Origin: an uncultured Spirochaetaceae bacterium | GTDB lineage: Bacteria; Spirochaetota; Spirochaetia; Sphaerochaetales; Sphaerochaetaceae | Length of the DNA stretch: 64,000 nucleotides | Assembly: GCA_944390725.1 (NCBI GenBank) | Contig: CALXQU010000003.1 | Location: forward strand, 1-64,000 | Reading direction: 5' to 3' | In this document: in pieces, positions 16,547-23,636 of the stretch | How positions within the stretch are numbered: position 1 is the stretch's first letter | Layout of the letters: each line of letters begins with the position of its first letter | Translations under genes and position numbers: made by a program | The notes under the pieces: model-generated | The model's input: only the letters and a program-made list of their open reading frames with translations | Told to the model about the DNA's origin: nothing | Database searches by the model: none

Positions 16547-17638
16547 ATGGAACTGCATTCTGCCGGCATAGATTTCACAGTGTCCCCTGGGCTTTTCGCT
16601 GACCTGCAGAACAGGGATGACAGGTACCTGCGCAGCGTTACCGGCAGGCTGCTCAGGCCGTATCGCTTCCCGTTCGTCTTCTTCCTTACCTGCGACAGGG
16701 CCGAGGTGCTTGCCGATGGCGTACCCGCGATAGGGGCCCTCGAGCGCGCCCTCTCGCTCAATCCGGCGGAGACTTCCGGCTGCCGCTATGCCGTCGCCGG
16801 GGATCCCGCCTACAGGCTCTTCCTCCTCTCGTCAGGCATACTCTCGCCCCTTTTCGGCGAGGATACGATACAGGGCCAGCTCCTCAAGGGCCTAGAGGCC
16901 GCCAGGCTGATGGGCTCCGCATCTCCTGAGCTCGACAAGCTAGTGCTGATGGCGGTCGCCTTCTCCAAGCGCATCCACAGCGAGATGAAGGTGAGGGTAT
17001 TCGACAGCACCATCGCCGATGAGGTCTGCAGGAGGCTCAGGGGCAAGGGATCCGTGCTCATAGTCGGCACGGGGGAGGCTGCCAGGACCATCGCTGCCAG
17101 GCTCTGCGGCAGCTGCCGCACGATGATAACCCTGCGCGATATGGATAAGACCTTCCTGATACCGCCAGGCTCCATCGCAGTGCCTTATGAAGGGAGGCTC
17201 AGCGCTGCCATGCGTGCCGATGCCGTGGTATCCGCATCGTCAGGGCTCTACCATACATTCAGCGAGGAGGACCTCCCTGCGCTCAGGGGGAAGCTGCTCT
17301 TCGACCTCGCGGAGCCTGAGGATATGCCGCGCTCATCCGGGGCCATCAGGATAGGGGACCTCGGCGTGGAGCTCCCTGAGAGGGATGCCGTGGTCGCGCG
17401 CGTGAAGGCCGAGGCGGCGGATGAGTACGGGAAGTATCTTGCATGGCTCAGCCGGCGGGATGCATCGGCATCTGCAGAAGAGAGCGCTGAGCGCATCGCC
17501 TTCTCAGCCCTCAGGCGCTTCTCCTCTCCGATAGCGCGCCTGGGGCTCGGTGCCGACGACGAGAAAGCCTTCCGCCAGTCGCTTGCGGACACGATACGGA
17601 AGGCCGTGATAGAGGAGAGGATGTCTAGAAGATCCTGA
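16547..17638 (+). CDS. hemA: Divergent glutamyl-tRNA reductase
   Basis: Would reduce glutamyl-tRNA to glutamate semialdehyde for tetrapyrrole synthesis. Catalytic C49 lies in FFLTCDRAEVL, where the family has STCNRxE. FGEDTIQGQLLKGLEAA corresponds to the GEDQILGQV motif, and VLIVGTGEAARTIAARL is the NADPH-binding motif. At 363 residues it is shorter than most GluTRs and the first 20 residues are atypical. No other hem gene is nearby. It could feed a heme or siroheme/cobalamin pathway encoded elsewhere, or have a changed role. The 3' end overlaps the convergent epimerase gene by 14 bases. Confidence 0.75.
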   Translation: MELHSAGIDFTVSPGLFADLQNRDDRYLRSVTGRLLRPYRFPFVFFLTCDRAEVLADGVPAIGALERALSLNPAETSGCRYAVAGDPAYRLFLLSSGILSPLFGEDTIQGQLLKGLEAARLMGSASPELDKLVLMAVAFSKRIHSEMKVRVFDSTIADEVCRRLRGKGSVLIVGTGEAARTIAARLCGSCRTMITLRDMDKTFLIPPGSIAVPYEGRLSAAMRADAVVSASSGLYHTFSEEDLPALRGKLLFDLAEPEDMPRSSGAIRIGDLGVELPERDAVVARVKAEAADEYGKYLAWLSRRDASASAEESAERIAFSALRRFSSPIARLGLGADDEKAFRQSLADTIRKAVIEERMSRRS

Positions 17639-18485
17639 ACGCGTTCTCGTAGACAGCGGTGCTGCCGGCTGGAAGCATGGTCGACTGCGCCATCTTCTCG
17701 ATCTCGGGAGCCCTTGTCTTGTCGCCGAATGAGAGCATGGGCTCGATGCAGACGAATTGCGCCTTCTTGCCTTCTACCGTCCATATCGTCAGGACGGGCA
17801 TGTCGCCCATATAGGCGGTGACGCCATGCTCTCCTGCCGATGAGGTGAGGGTGACCTCCCTGCTCCTGATGCCTTCGAGTATGATGGCTCCCTTGCCGGT
17901 CTCCTCGCGGCTGAGGTCGATGCTGTCGCCTGTGAGGAAGTCCTTCTCGACTACGAACACGCCGTCCTTAGCATACTTCCTGTCGCACCTCTCGTTCTGC
18001 TCGAACGATACCGTATAGGTCTCCAGCTCAGTCCCTTTCCCGTTGATATCAAGGGAGAATGCCGGATGCCAGCCGAATGTGTACCAGATATCCTCCTTCG
18101 CGTGGATCTCAGCCTTCGCCCTGTATCCGTCTTCCTCGACAGTGTACGTGACCCTGATGCTGAAGCCGAACGGATAGTACTTCTCCCTGATCTCCTCATC
18201 GTCCTCGAGGATGAAGGCTGCGCTGCTGTCCCCTGCGGATTCAAGCTTCCATTCGACATCCCTGGCGAATCCGTTGTTCGGCATCGTATATTCCCTTCCC
18301 TTGGCGGTTATCTTCCCGTCGGGAGTCGCGCCGATAGTCGGGAAGAGGAGGGGTGCCCTCCTGAACCAGAAAGCCTTATCGCCCTGCCAGATATACTCGA
18401 TTCCGTCCCTCTTCAGGCTCTGCGGCTCTGCGCCGAGGGTCGAGATGACCATTTCCGTACCGTTGCTCTTGATAGTGACGTTCAA
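17625..18485 (-). CDS. Aldose 1-epimerase family protein (galactose mutarotase-like)
   Basis: 286-residue sugar mutarotase-fold protein of the LacX/YeaD type. STLGAEPQSLKRDGIEYIWQGD and WFRRAPLLFPTIG are the N-terminal family signatures, and FGWHPAFSLDINGKG carries the active-site His. It probably acts on a sugar or sugar phosphate; the substrate is unknown. The start is read as TTG at 18485: AAAGGAG lies 6-7 bases upstream and a TATAAT box lies upstream of that. An in-frame ATG at 18512 would fall inside the -10 box. Confidence 0.85.
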   Translation of the reverse strand: MNVTIKSNGTEMVISTLGAEPQSLKRDGIEYIWQGDKAFWFRRAPLLFPTIGATPDGKITAKGREYTMPNNGFARDVEWKLESAGDSSAAFILEDDEEIREKYYPFGFSIRVTYTVEEDGYRAKAEIHAKEDIWYTFGWHPAFSLDINGKGTELETYTVSFEQNERCDRKYAKDGVFVVEKDFLTGDSIDLSREETGKGAIILEGIRSREVTLTSSAGEHGVTAYMGDMPVLTIWTVEGKKAQFVCIEPMLSFGDKTRAPEIEKMAQSTMLPAGSTAVYENAFRIF

Positions 18486-18510
18486 TTTTATCTCCTTTGA
18501 AGCTGAATCC

Positions 18511-18516
18511 ATTATA
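18511..18516 (-). promoter_or_regulatory. -10 box of the aldose epimerase gene
   Basis: TATAAT on the minus strand. The leader of about 18 bases carries AAAGGAG. It overlaps the GNAT gene's -10 box on the opposite strand. Confidence 0.6.
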
Positions 18517-18520
18517 TACT
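18515..18520 (+). promoter_or_regulatory. -10 box of the GNAT gene
   Basis: TATACT, nine bases before the ATG at 18530. No Shine-Dalgarno. It shares two bases with the divergent epimerase -10 box. Confidence 0.5.
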
Positions 18521-18529
18521 AATCCAGAG

Positions 18530-19006
18530 ATGAATACAGATTACAGAAAGCTCAGGGCCAGCGATTCGGATTCGATCATAGATTTCCTCAGGCGCGTGGG
18601 AGGGGATACCGACTTCCTTCCGTTCTCCGCTTCCGATATCTCGATCGATGATTACCTATACCTCAGGAACAGCATACTGTGCGGGGCGATTGCAGATGGG
18701 ACGCTTGCCGCGGTTGCTGAGATACTGACTCCGGCGCTGCCCAGGCTGAGGCATCGCGGGACGCTCCTCATCGCTGCCGACAAGAGATTCTGGGGTACGG
18801 GAATCGCGCAGCACCTCCTCGGGTTCATCATCGAGGAGGCAAGGGAGAGGGGCCTGAGGAAGCTCGAGGTCTCCATCGTCGACGGCAATGAGCGCGGCAA
18901 GGCCTTCGTCAGGCGCAACGGCTTCGTTTCCGAAGGAAAGGATTCGATGCTGATGCAGATCGATGGCAGGTATGTCGACGGGGAGTGCTTCTGCCTGATC
19001 CTCTGA
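18530..19006 (+). CDS. GNAT family N-acetyltransferase
   Basis: 158-residue acetyltransferase. Motif A, the acetyl-CoA binding loop, is DKRFWGTGIAQHLLGFIIEEARERG in the middle, followed by LEVSIVDGNERGKAFVRRNGF (motif B). The substrate is unknown. The start follows a -10 box directly, so an in-frame upstream ATG at 18497, which lies before the promoter, is rejected. Confidence 0.88.
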   Translation: MNTDYRKLRASDSDSIIDFLRRVGGDTDFLPFSASDISIDDYLYLRNSILCGAIADGTLAAVAEILTPALPRLRHRGTLLIAADKRFWGTGIAQHLLGFIIEEARERGLRKLEVSIVDGNERGKAFVRRNGFVSEGKDSMLMQIDGRYVDGECFCLIL

Positions 19007-19139
19007 GATGGATAGTATCCTGCATTTGCCTCGAGCCGCGCTCCCATTGGCAGAGTGCGGTCTGCGGCGGGATGGCCGTATCATGGAGGGGCTGCCTTGG
19101 CTCCCTGCGGGAATTTTGATCAATAATAAATCTATACTT

Positions 19140-19218
19140 GTTTGTAGATTAGATATCTAAATAGAATAATTTTTTATTATATTATAAATAATCTGATTAT
19201 ATATCTTTATTATTATCC
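19140..19218 (+). repeat. AT-rich direct repeat, copy 1
   Basis: Starts GTTTGTAGATTAGATATCTA. An ungapped comparison by eye with 20675-20753 agrees at about 66 of 79 positions. Weaker similarity continues beyond the right end. It lies upstream of the interrupted lipoprotein gene. Confidence 0.75.
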
Positions 19219-19352
19219 TTATATTATGCTGAAATGCGCAATTTTCTTATGTAAATATATTACAAATTATATATTATATCTAATTTTTATTAATCAGTTA
19301 AAATATATAAAGTATAATATGCATTCTTTCGCAATGGATGATTGAAAATTGA

Positions 19353-19380
19353 TTGACAAACTACCGGGGTGGGGTATGCT
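19353..19380 (+). promoter_or_regulatory. Sigma-70-like promoter of the interrupted lipoprotein gene
   Basis: TTGACA (19353-19358), a 16-base spacer and TATGCT (19375-19380). AGGAGG and the ATG follow 11-22 bases later. Confidence 0.65.
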
Positions 19381-19401
19381 CCAAAACATCAGGAGGTTGA
19401 A

Positions 19402-20349
19402 ATGAGGAAATACCTAAAACTTTTTGCTTTGACAGCAATAGCCATGATTCTTATGGCTTCTTGCTACAGCAATAACCCATAGGGAAACCTGCCACCAGGG
19501 ATTATCTCAGGAATCATTGATAATGAACCTGCGGTTTCTCAGGATGAAGCTGCACAGCTTGTGGCTGCTTATGTTGACGAACTTGATTTTGAGAATATCA
19601 AGAAAGTCGCGACATCTCTGGGCGAAAGCTATCTGCAGAATGCGGTTACTGTAGCTGGTGAATACATCAATAGTGGTAAGATTAATCTTGGTGAAATTAT
19701 TTCGAATCCAAGTGCTGATACCATCACTCCGGCAATCATGCAGATAATCAACGATGGAATACTAAAGCAGATCAAAGGAATTACAAATGACCCTGCGTTG
19801 GAAGGTCAGCAAGAACCTATTGATGGTAATTATTCCATGCAGATTTCTGACTATGATCTCCCGTCAGAAGATAATATCAAGGAAATCGTAGAAGAGTTGC
19901 TGAATAAGACTCCAGATGATAACAACAATCCTTTCAGCTATCCAATTTCAATAGCAGTAGCAGTAGATGCAGCTGAGTCAAATTCCGAGATTTTCCATAC
20001 AGGCTCAACTTATTCTTACAAAGGAACAATATATCTCACTATCAATGGACAAATTATCAATAGTGAAGATTATGGTGACTTCTATATATATCTTGATAAC
20101 ATCGTTGCATACACTGCTGGGAACTCACCCCTTGTTGCTTCTACTACAGCTGACGGGGAGACCCATAGAATCGGCTTTAACGGCATCAAAGCTGAAATCG
20201 ACCTTGAGATAGATTATGAAGGAGGCAGTCTTGTTCTGAATCCAGCAACACCGACATTCACACCTACGGAGGAAGGTACTGTTACATATGACAATACCGC
20301 TGTCCCGTTCAGCAAGGTTCTGCCGCTTACAAACAATGCGAAAGAGTGA
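19402..20349 (+). pseudogene. Lipoprotein gene interrupted by an in-frame TAG at codon 27
   Basis: From the ATG at 19402, behind a perfect AGGAGG, the frame encodes a lipoprotein signal peptide ending in the lipobox LMASC and CYSNNP, then a TAG (19480-19482). The same frame continues without another stop to 20349 (IIDNEPAVSQDEAAQLVAAYVDEL and onward), so the intact protein would be about 315 residues, mostly acidic, with no recognised domain. A restart at GTG 19561 has no ribosome site. Base composition and codon choice are clearly more AT-rich than the neighbours, which suggests transfer. Nonsense mutation, sequencing error or readthrough are the options; TAG is an ordinary stop elsewhere in the window. 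Confidence 0.75.
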
Positions 20350-20356
20350 TAACTGC

Positions 20357-20385
20357 ACAGCCCGGAGCAAGATTCTCCGGGCTGT
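20357..20385 (+). terminator. Terminator of the interrupted lipoprotein gene
   Basis: ACAGCCCGGAG/CTCCGGGCTGT is an 11-base perfect stem with a seven-base loop, followed by TCCTTGCGTCT. It begins 8 bases after the stop codon. Confidence 0.8.
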
Positions 20386-20674
20386 TCCTTGCGTCTATAT
20401 AAAATAATGAACTTTCCATCGAACAGAAATAAGGAGAGACCCCAAGGTTATTGCTCCCGCTGAAGATTATTTGAAAGAAAAAAAACAAACCATTATCTGA
20501 TGCTCCCATGATGAAGTTGAAAGAGAAAGCAAGAATCAGCTTTCAGACCCTGTGATATTCTCGGCATGTCCGAGTTCCCAAAGGCAGGATGTTCAATGAT
20601 AAACAACTGATTGTATTACAGAAGCTGCTATCTTGGGGACTGAGTCAAGCATGGAGAATAATATGCTCAAATTC

Positions 20675-20753
20675 GTTTGTAGATTAAATATCTAAATATA
20701 TTAATTTCATGTTATTTTACAAATAGCTTGATTATATATCCTGATTATTATCC
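20675..20753 (+). repeat. AT-rich direct repeat, copy 2
   Basis: Starts GTTTGTAGATTAAATATCTA and is about 84% identical by eye to 19140-19218. Together the copies bracket the lipoprotein pseudogene. Confidence 0.75.
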
Positions 20754-20890
20754 CCATTTGATTTTGTAGCCATAAACGGCAATGTGAATATATTCAGACT
20801 TGGAATTCCTGCTTAATATATATTTATATATTTAAGTATACAAAATATGATGTGTATACATTCGCGTTCCACGACTGTAATGCCTTCCTA

Positions 20891-20919
20891 TTGATATTGT
20901 TCCTGAAAGCTGGTATGTT
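20891..20919 (+). promoter_or_regulatory. Promoter of tRNA-Arg
   Basis: TTGATA, a 17-base spacer, and TATGTT with a TGG extension. It ends 21 bases before the mature tRNA. Confidence 0.65.
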
Positions 20920-20940
20920 ACCATCTGTCCGAAGGATAAT

Positions 20941-21014
20941 GCGCCCTTAGCTCACCTGGATAGAGCAACTGCCTTCTAAGCAGTAGGTGATTGGTTCGAA
21001 TCCAATAGGGCGTA
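20941..21014 (+). tRNA. tRNA-Arg (anticodon TCT)
   Basis: 74 bases fold into a full cloverleaf. Acceptor GCGCCCT pairs with AGGGCGT (first pair G-U), the D stem is GCTC/GAGC, the anticodon loop is CTTCTAA with TCT at its centre, and the T arm is ATTGG-TTCGAAT-CCAAT. The discriminator is A, and CCA is not encoded. A strong terminator follows within five bases. Confidence 0.95.
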
Positions 21015-21017
21015 CTC

Positions 21018-21041
21018 AGGCAGGCTGGTCCTGCCTTTTTT
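21018..21041 (+). terminator. Terminator of tRNA-Arg
   Basis: AGGCAGG/CCTGCCT with a five-base loop and six T residues. Confidence 0.85.
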
Positions 21042-21057
21042 CGTCTTCGCCATGCTG

Positions 21058-21066
21058 TGGTAGAAT
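21058..21066 (+). promoter_or_regulatory. Extended -10 box of the nitroreductase gene
   Basis: TGGTAGAAT, six bases before the ATG at 21073, with no Shine-Dalgarno. Confidence 0.6.
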
Positions 21067-21072
21067 AGGGCC

Positions 21073-21642
21073 ATGGATTTCAGAGCTATAGCAAGGGATT
21101 GCAGGACTATAAGGCGCTTCGATGAGGAGAGGAGGATATCCGGGGAGGATATGCTGTCCATCATCGATGCGGCAAGGGTAGTGCCGTCTGCCGGCAACAG
21201 GCAGCCGCTCAAGTACATGGCGATAAGGGACAGGGAAGGGTGCGATGCCCTCTTCCCGCATCTTGCCTGGGCCGCCGCGCTCAGGGACTGGGATGGCCCT
21301 GCCCCGGGTGAGCGCCCTGCTGCCTACATCGTGATGCTTATCGATAAGGACATCTCATTCAATGCGGCCACGGATGCGGGAATCGCAGGATATGCCCTGA
21401 TGCTTGCCGCCCATGGCATAGGTATAGGCAGCTGCATCATCGGCTCTGTCAGCAGGCCCAAGGTATACAGGCTCCTCGGCATAGACCCCGAGCGCTTCGA
21501 TATCCCGCTGGTGGTGGCCCTGGGCTATCCGAAGGAAGCGTCGGTACTGGAGGAAGCCTCCGGCAGCATCGACTACTACAGGACTGCGGATGGCGTGCAC
21601 CATGTGCCGAAGAGGCCGCTGGGGGAAGTACTCCTCAGCTAG
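21073..21642 (+). CDS. Nitroreductase family protein
   Basis: FMN-dependent NAD(P)H oxidoreductase of 189 residues. RDCRTIRRFDEERRISGEDM at the N-terminus provides FMN-binding arginines, AARVVPSAGNRQPLKY is the canonical SAGNxQP motif, and GIAGYALMLAAHGIGIGSCIIG is the central helix. The substrate cannot be assigned. The end overlaps the convergent ABC-F gene by 8 bases (stop codons arranged TCAGCTAG). Confidence 0.92.
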   Translation: MDFRAIARDCRTIRRFDEERRISGEDMLSIIDAARVVPSAGNRQPLKYMAIRDREGCDALFPHLAWAAALRDWDGPAPGERPAAYIVMLIDKDISFNAATDAGIAGYALMLAAHGIGIGSCIIGSVSRPKVYRLLGIDPERFDIPLVVALGYPKEASVLEEASGSIDYYRTADGVHHVPKRPLGEVLLS

Positions 21643-23485
21643 AGGCCTTCTCCTCAAGCTCGAACCAGCGTTCGCTTTTCTCCTCAAGGAGCTTGGTCTT
21701 TGCCTGATATAGCTCGGTCCTCTCCTTTAGCGTACCGAGTTCGGTACTGCCTACGATTGCAAATGAGGCCTCAAGCTCTTTGATTTCCGCCTCTAGGATG
21801 GATATCTCCTCTTCAAGCTGGGCCTTCTCCCTTTCTTCCCTGAAGGTAAGGCCCTTCTTCTCCCTTTCCTTCCGCTCGGCGCGCTTCTCCTTCTTCTCGG
21901 CAGCCTGCACAGGGGATGCGTCCCTGGCTTCCTTCCAGTCGGAATAGGTGCCGGGGAAGAGGCGTATCGCGCCGTCCTCGATGACAAGGAGCATATCCGT
22001 CGTCATATCGAGGAATGTCCTGTCATGCGAGGAGATGATGACCGTGCCCTGGAATGAGGAAATGTACTGCTCAAGGTTCTCCATCGTCTCGATGTCGAGG
22101 TCGTTGGTCGGCTCGTCAAGGATGATGAAGTTGGGATTCTGCACGAGTCTCGTGATAAGATAGAGCCTGCGCCTCTCCCCGCCGGAAAGCAGGCCTATCG
22201 GGGTCCTCTGCATAGATACAGGGAAGCCGAACAGCTCCAGGAACCTTGATGATGATACCTCCTCGCTGCCGGACAGGCGCACTATGCTGCCCAGCTCCTC
22301 CGCATATTCACCTACCGTCTTGCCATCAGGCAGCTTCGAGGCGTTCTGGTCGTAATAGCCGAAGAACGTATTGACGCCCTTGTCTACCATTCCGGTGTCG
22401 CTTTCCACATTCCCAGTGATGATGTTCAGGAATGTCGACTTGCCGCTGCCGTTGTCTCCTATCAGGCCGATATGCTCACCGGCCTTGAAGGAGTAGGTGA
22501 AAGGTGAGAAGAGCTGCCTGCCGCCGTATGCCTTGGAAACGGAATCAAGCTCAAGGACCTTCTTGCCGAGGCGCCTGTAGGTCGAGGAGAATGCCTTCTG
22601 GCTGTCCTCCCTGACCTTGTGCAGCGAATCCTCCATCTCGCGGATGCGGTCCTTCCTGTTCTTATCCTTGCCTGTCCTCGCCTTAGGGCCATGCAGCAGC
22701 CACTCCCTTTCGCGCCTGAGGATGGTGAGGATGCGCTGCATCTCCTTCTCATCCATCCTGTAGCGCTCCTCGCGGCGCTCTAGGTAGCTTGTGAAGCTGC
22801 CGGGATGCGCGTAGATCCTCCTCCTGTCCAGCTCCCAGATGACGGAGCAGCAGCGGGTAAGTATGTGCCTGTCATGCGTGACGATGATCACCGCGGCAGC
22901 CGTTGATGATATCCAGTCCTCCAGGAACTCGATCGAGCGTATATCCAGATGGTTCGTCGGCTCATCAAGCAGGAGCAGCTCCGGGCGCAGCGCCAGGGCC
23001 CTTGCCACGGCAGCCTTCTTCGCCTCGCCGCCTGAGAGGCTTGCCATCGTCCTCTCGGGACCGATATCCGCGCCGAGGCTGCCGAGGTACCCATAGTAGC
23101 TCCTCTCGATTCCCCAGAGGTCGCCGTCCTGGATCCTTTCCAGGAGGTGCGTGGATTCGTGTCCGGCCTCGACAGCTTCCTCGTATTCCCGGATCGTCCT
23201 GATCAGAGGGGAGTCCGATTCATAGAGGAATGAGCGGACCGTAGCATCCGGGCCGAACTCAACCTGCTGGCCGAGGTATACGGTATTGAGGCCGTTCCTT
23301 GCCGATACGGTCCCCTCGTCAGGGACGGTATAGCCGGCAATGACCTTCAGCAATGTCGACTTGCCTGTGCCGTTCCTGCCTACGATCCCGGCCTTGCCGC
23401 CTTCGTCAAGCCCGAAGGTGGCATTCTCGAAAAGGGGCTCGTCGCGCAGCGTCTTCGATAGGTTCTCAACTGATAGGATGTTCAC
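21635..23485 (-). CDS. ABC-F family ATPase
   Basis: Soluble protein of 616 residues with two ABC domains: Walker A GRNGTGKST and GDNGSGKST, signatures LSGGEAKKAAVARAL and LSGGERRRLYLITRL, and Walker B LLLLDEPTNHLD and FIILDEPTNDLD. No membrane segments, so it is a translation factor or regulator rather than a transporter; the Uup/EttA branch seems likely. A C-terminal coiled coil (EEREKAQLEEEISILEAEIKELE) resembles the Uup DNA-binding arm. The start is taken as GTG 23485, six bases after TACAAT; the in-frame codons upstream precede the promoter. Confidence 0.93.
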   Translation of the reverse strand: MNILSVENLSKTLRDEPLFENATFGLDEGGKAGIVGRNGTGKSTLLKVIAGYTVPDEGTVSARNGLNTVYLGQQVEFGPDATVRSFLYESDSPLIRTIREYEEAVEAGHESTHLLERIQDGDLWGIERSYYGYLGSLGADIGPERTMASLSGGEAKKAAVARALALRPELLLLDEPTNHLDIRSIEFLEDWISSTAAAVIIVTHDRHILTRCCSVIWELDRRRIYAHPGSFTSYLERREERYRMDEKEMQRILTILRREREWLLHGPKARTGKDKNRKDRIREMEDSLHKVREDSQKAFSSTYRRLGKKVLELDSVSKAYGGRQLFSPFTYSFKAGEHIGLIGDNGSGKSTFLNIITGNVESDTGMVDKGVNTFFGYYDQNASKLPDGKTVGEYAEELGSIVRLSGSEEVSSSRFLELFGFPVSMQRTPIGLLSGGERRRLYLITRLVQNPNFIILDEPTNDLDIETMENLEQYISSFQGTVIISSHDRTFLDMTTDMLLVIEDGAIRLFPGTYSDWKEARDASPVQAAEKKEKRAERKEREKKGLTFREEREKAQLEEEISILEAEIKELEASFAIVGSTELGTLKERTELYQAKTKLLEEKSERWFELEEKASS

Positions 23486-23491
23486 AGCGGT

Positions 23492-23497
23492 ATTGTA
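23492..23497 (-). promoter_or_regulatory. -10 box of the ABC-F gene
   Basis: TACAAT on the minus strand, six bases before a GTG start with no Shine-Dalgarno. This predicts a leaderless GTG-initiated mRNA. Confidence 0.5.
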
Positions 23498-23621
23498 TAG
23501 TTTCCGCCGCTGAATTGGAATCTTGCGCAATGCCGTAATTAGGAAACATAAATATCATTAATGATTATTAATCCTTAACTTGCGGCGGTCTGGCGCGATT
23601 GAATGTTTCCGGCCTGATGGA

Positions 23622-23627
23622 TAGAAT
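23622..23627 (+). promoter_or_regulatory. -10 box of the FAD protein-azlCD operon
   Basis: TAGAAT, nine bases before the ATG at 23637. No Shine-Dalgarno. Confidence 0.45.
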
Positions 23628-23636
23628 CACTCCGTT

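Larger units (their letters stand above)
19007..19401 (+). other. Intergenic stretch entering the AT-rich island
   Basis: The first 110 bases are ordinary GC-rich sequence without a gene. From about 19120 composition switches abruptly to very AT-rich. It contains the palindrome TTAGATATCTAA (19149-19160), the first copy of an AT-rich repeat, and at its end the promoter and GGAGG site of the lipoprotein gene. Confidence 0.7.
20386..20940 (+). other. AT-rich gene-free stretch before tRNA-Arg
   Basis: About 555 bases with no convincing gene. It holds the second AT-rich repeat copy and the tRNA promoter. A 32-codon frame at 20589-20687 behind AAGGCAGG is too short to support. No transposase remnant or terminal inverted repeats are visible. 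Confidence 0.6.

Noticed and set aside
19480..19482. TAG recoded as an amino acid (for example pyrrolysine)
   Set aside because: TAG serves as a normal stop for other genes here, such as yqeB and the second acyl ligase, and no suppressor tRNA or special context was seen.
20589..20687. A 32-codon frame starting MFNDKQLIVLQKLLSWGLSQ behind AAGGCAGG in the AT-rich region
   Set aside because: Too short, no homologue recognised, and its end runs into the repeat copy. A conserved small peptide cannot be excluded.
19120..20900. AT-rich island as an insertion sequence or prophage remnant
   Set aside because: No transposase, integrase, terminal inverted repeats or target duplication was seen. Direct repeats and composition alone do not show mobility.
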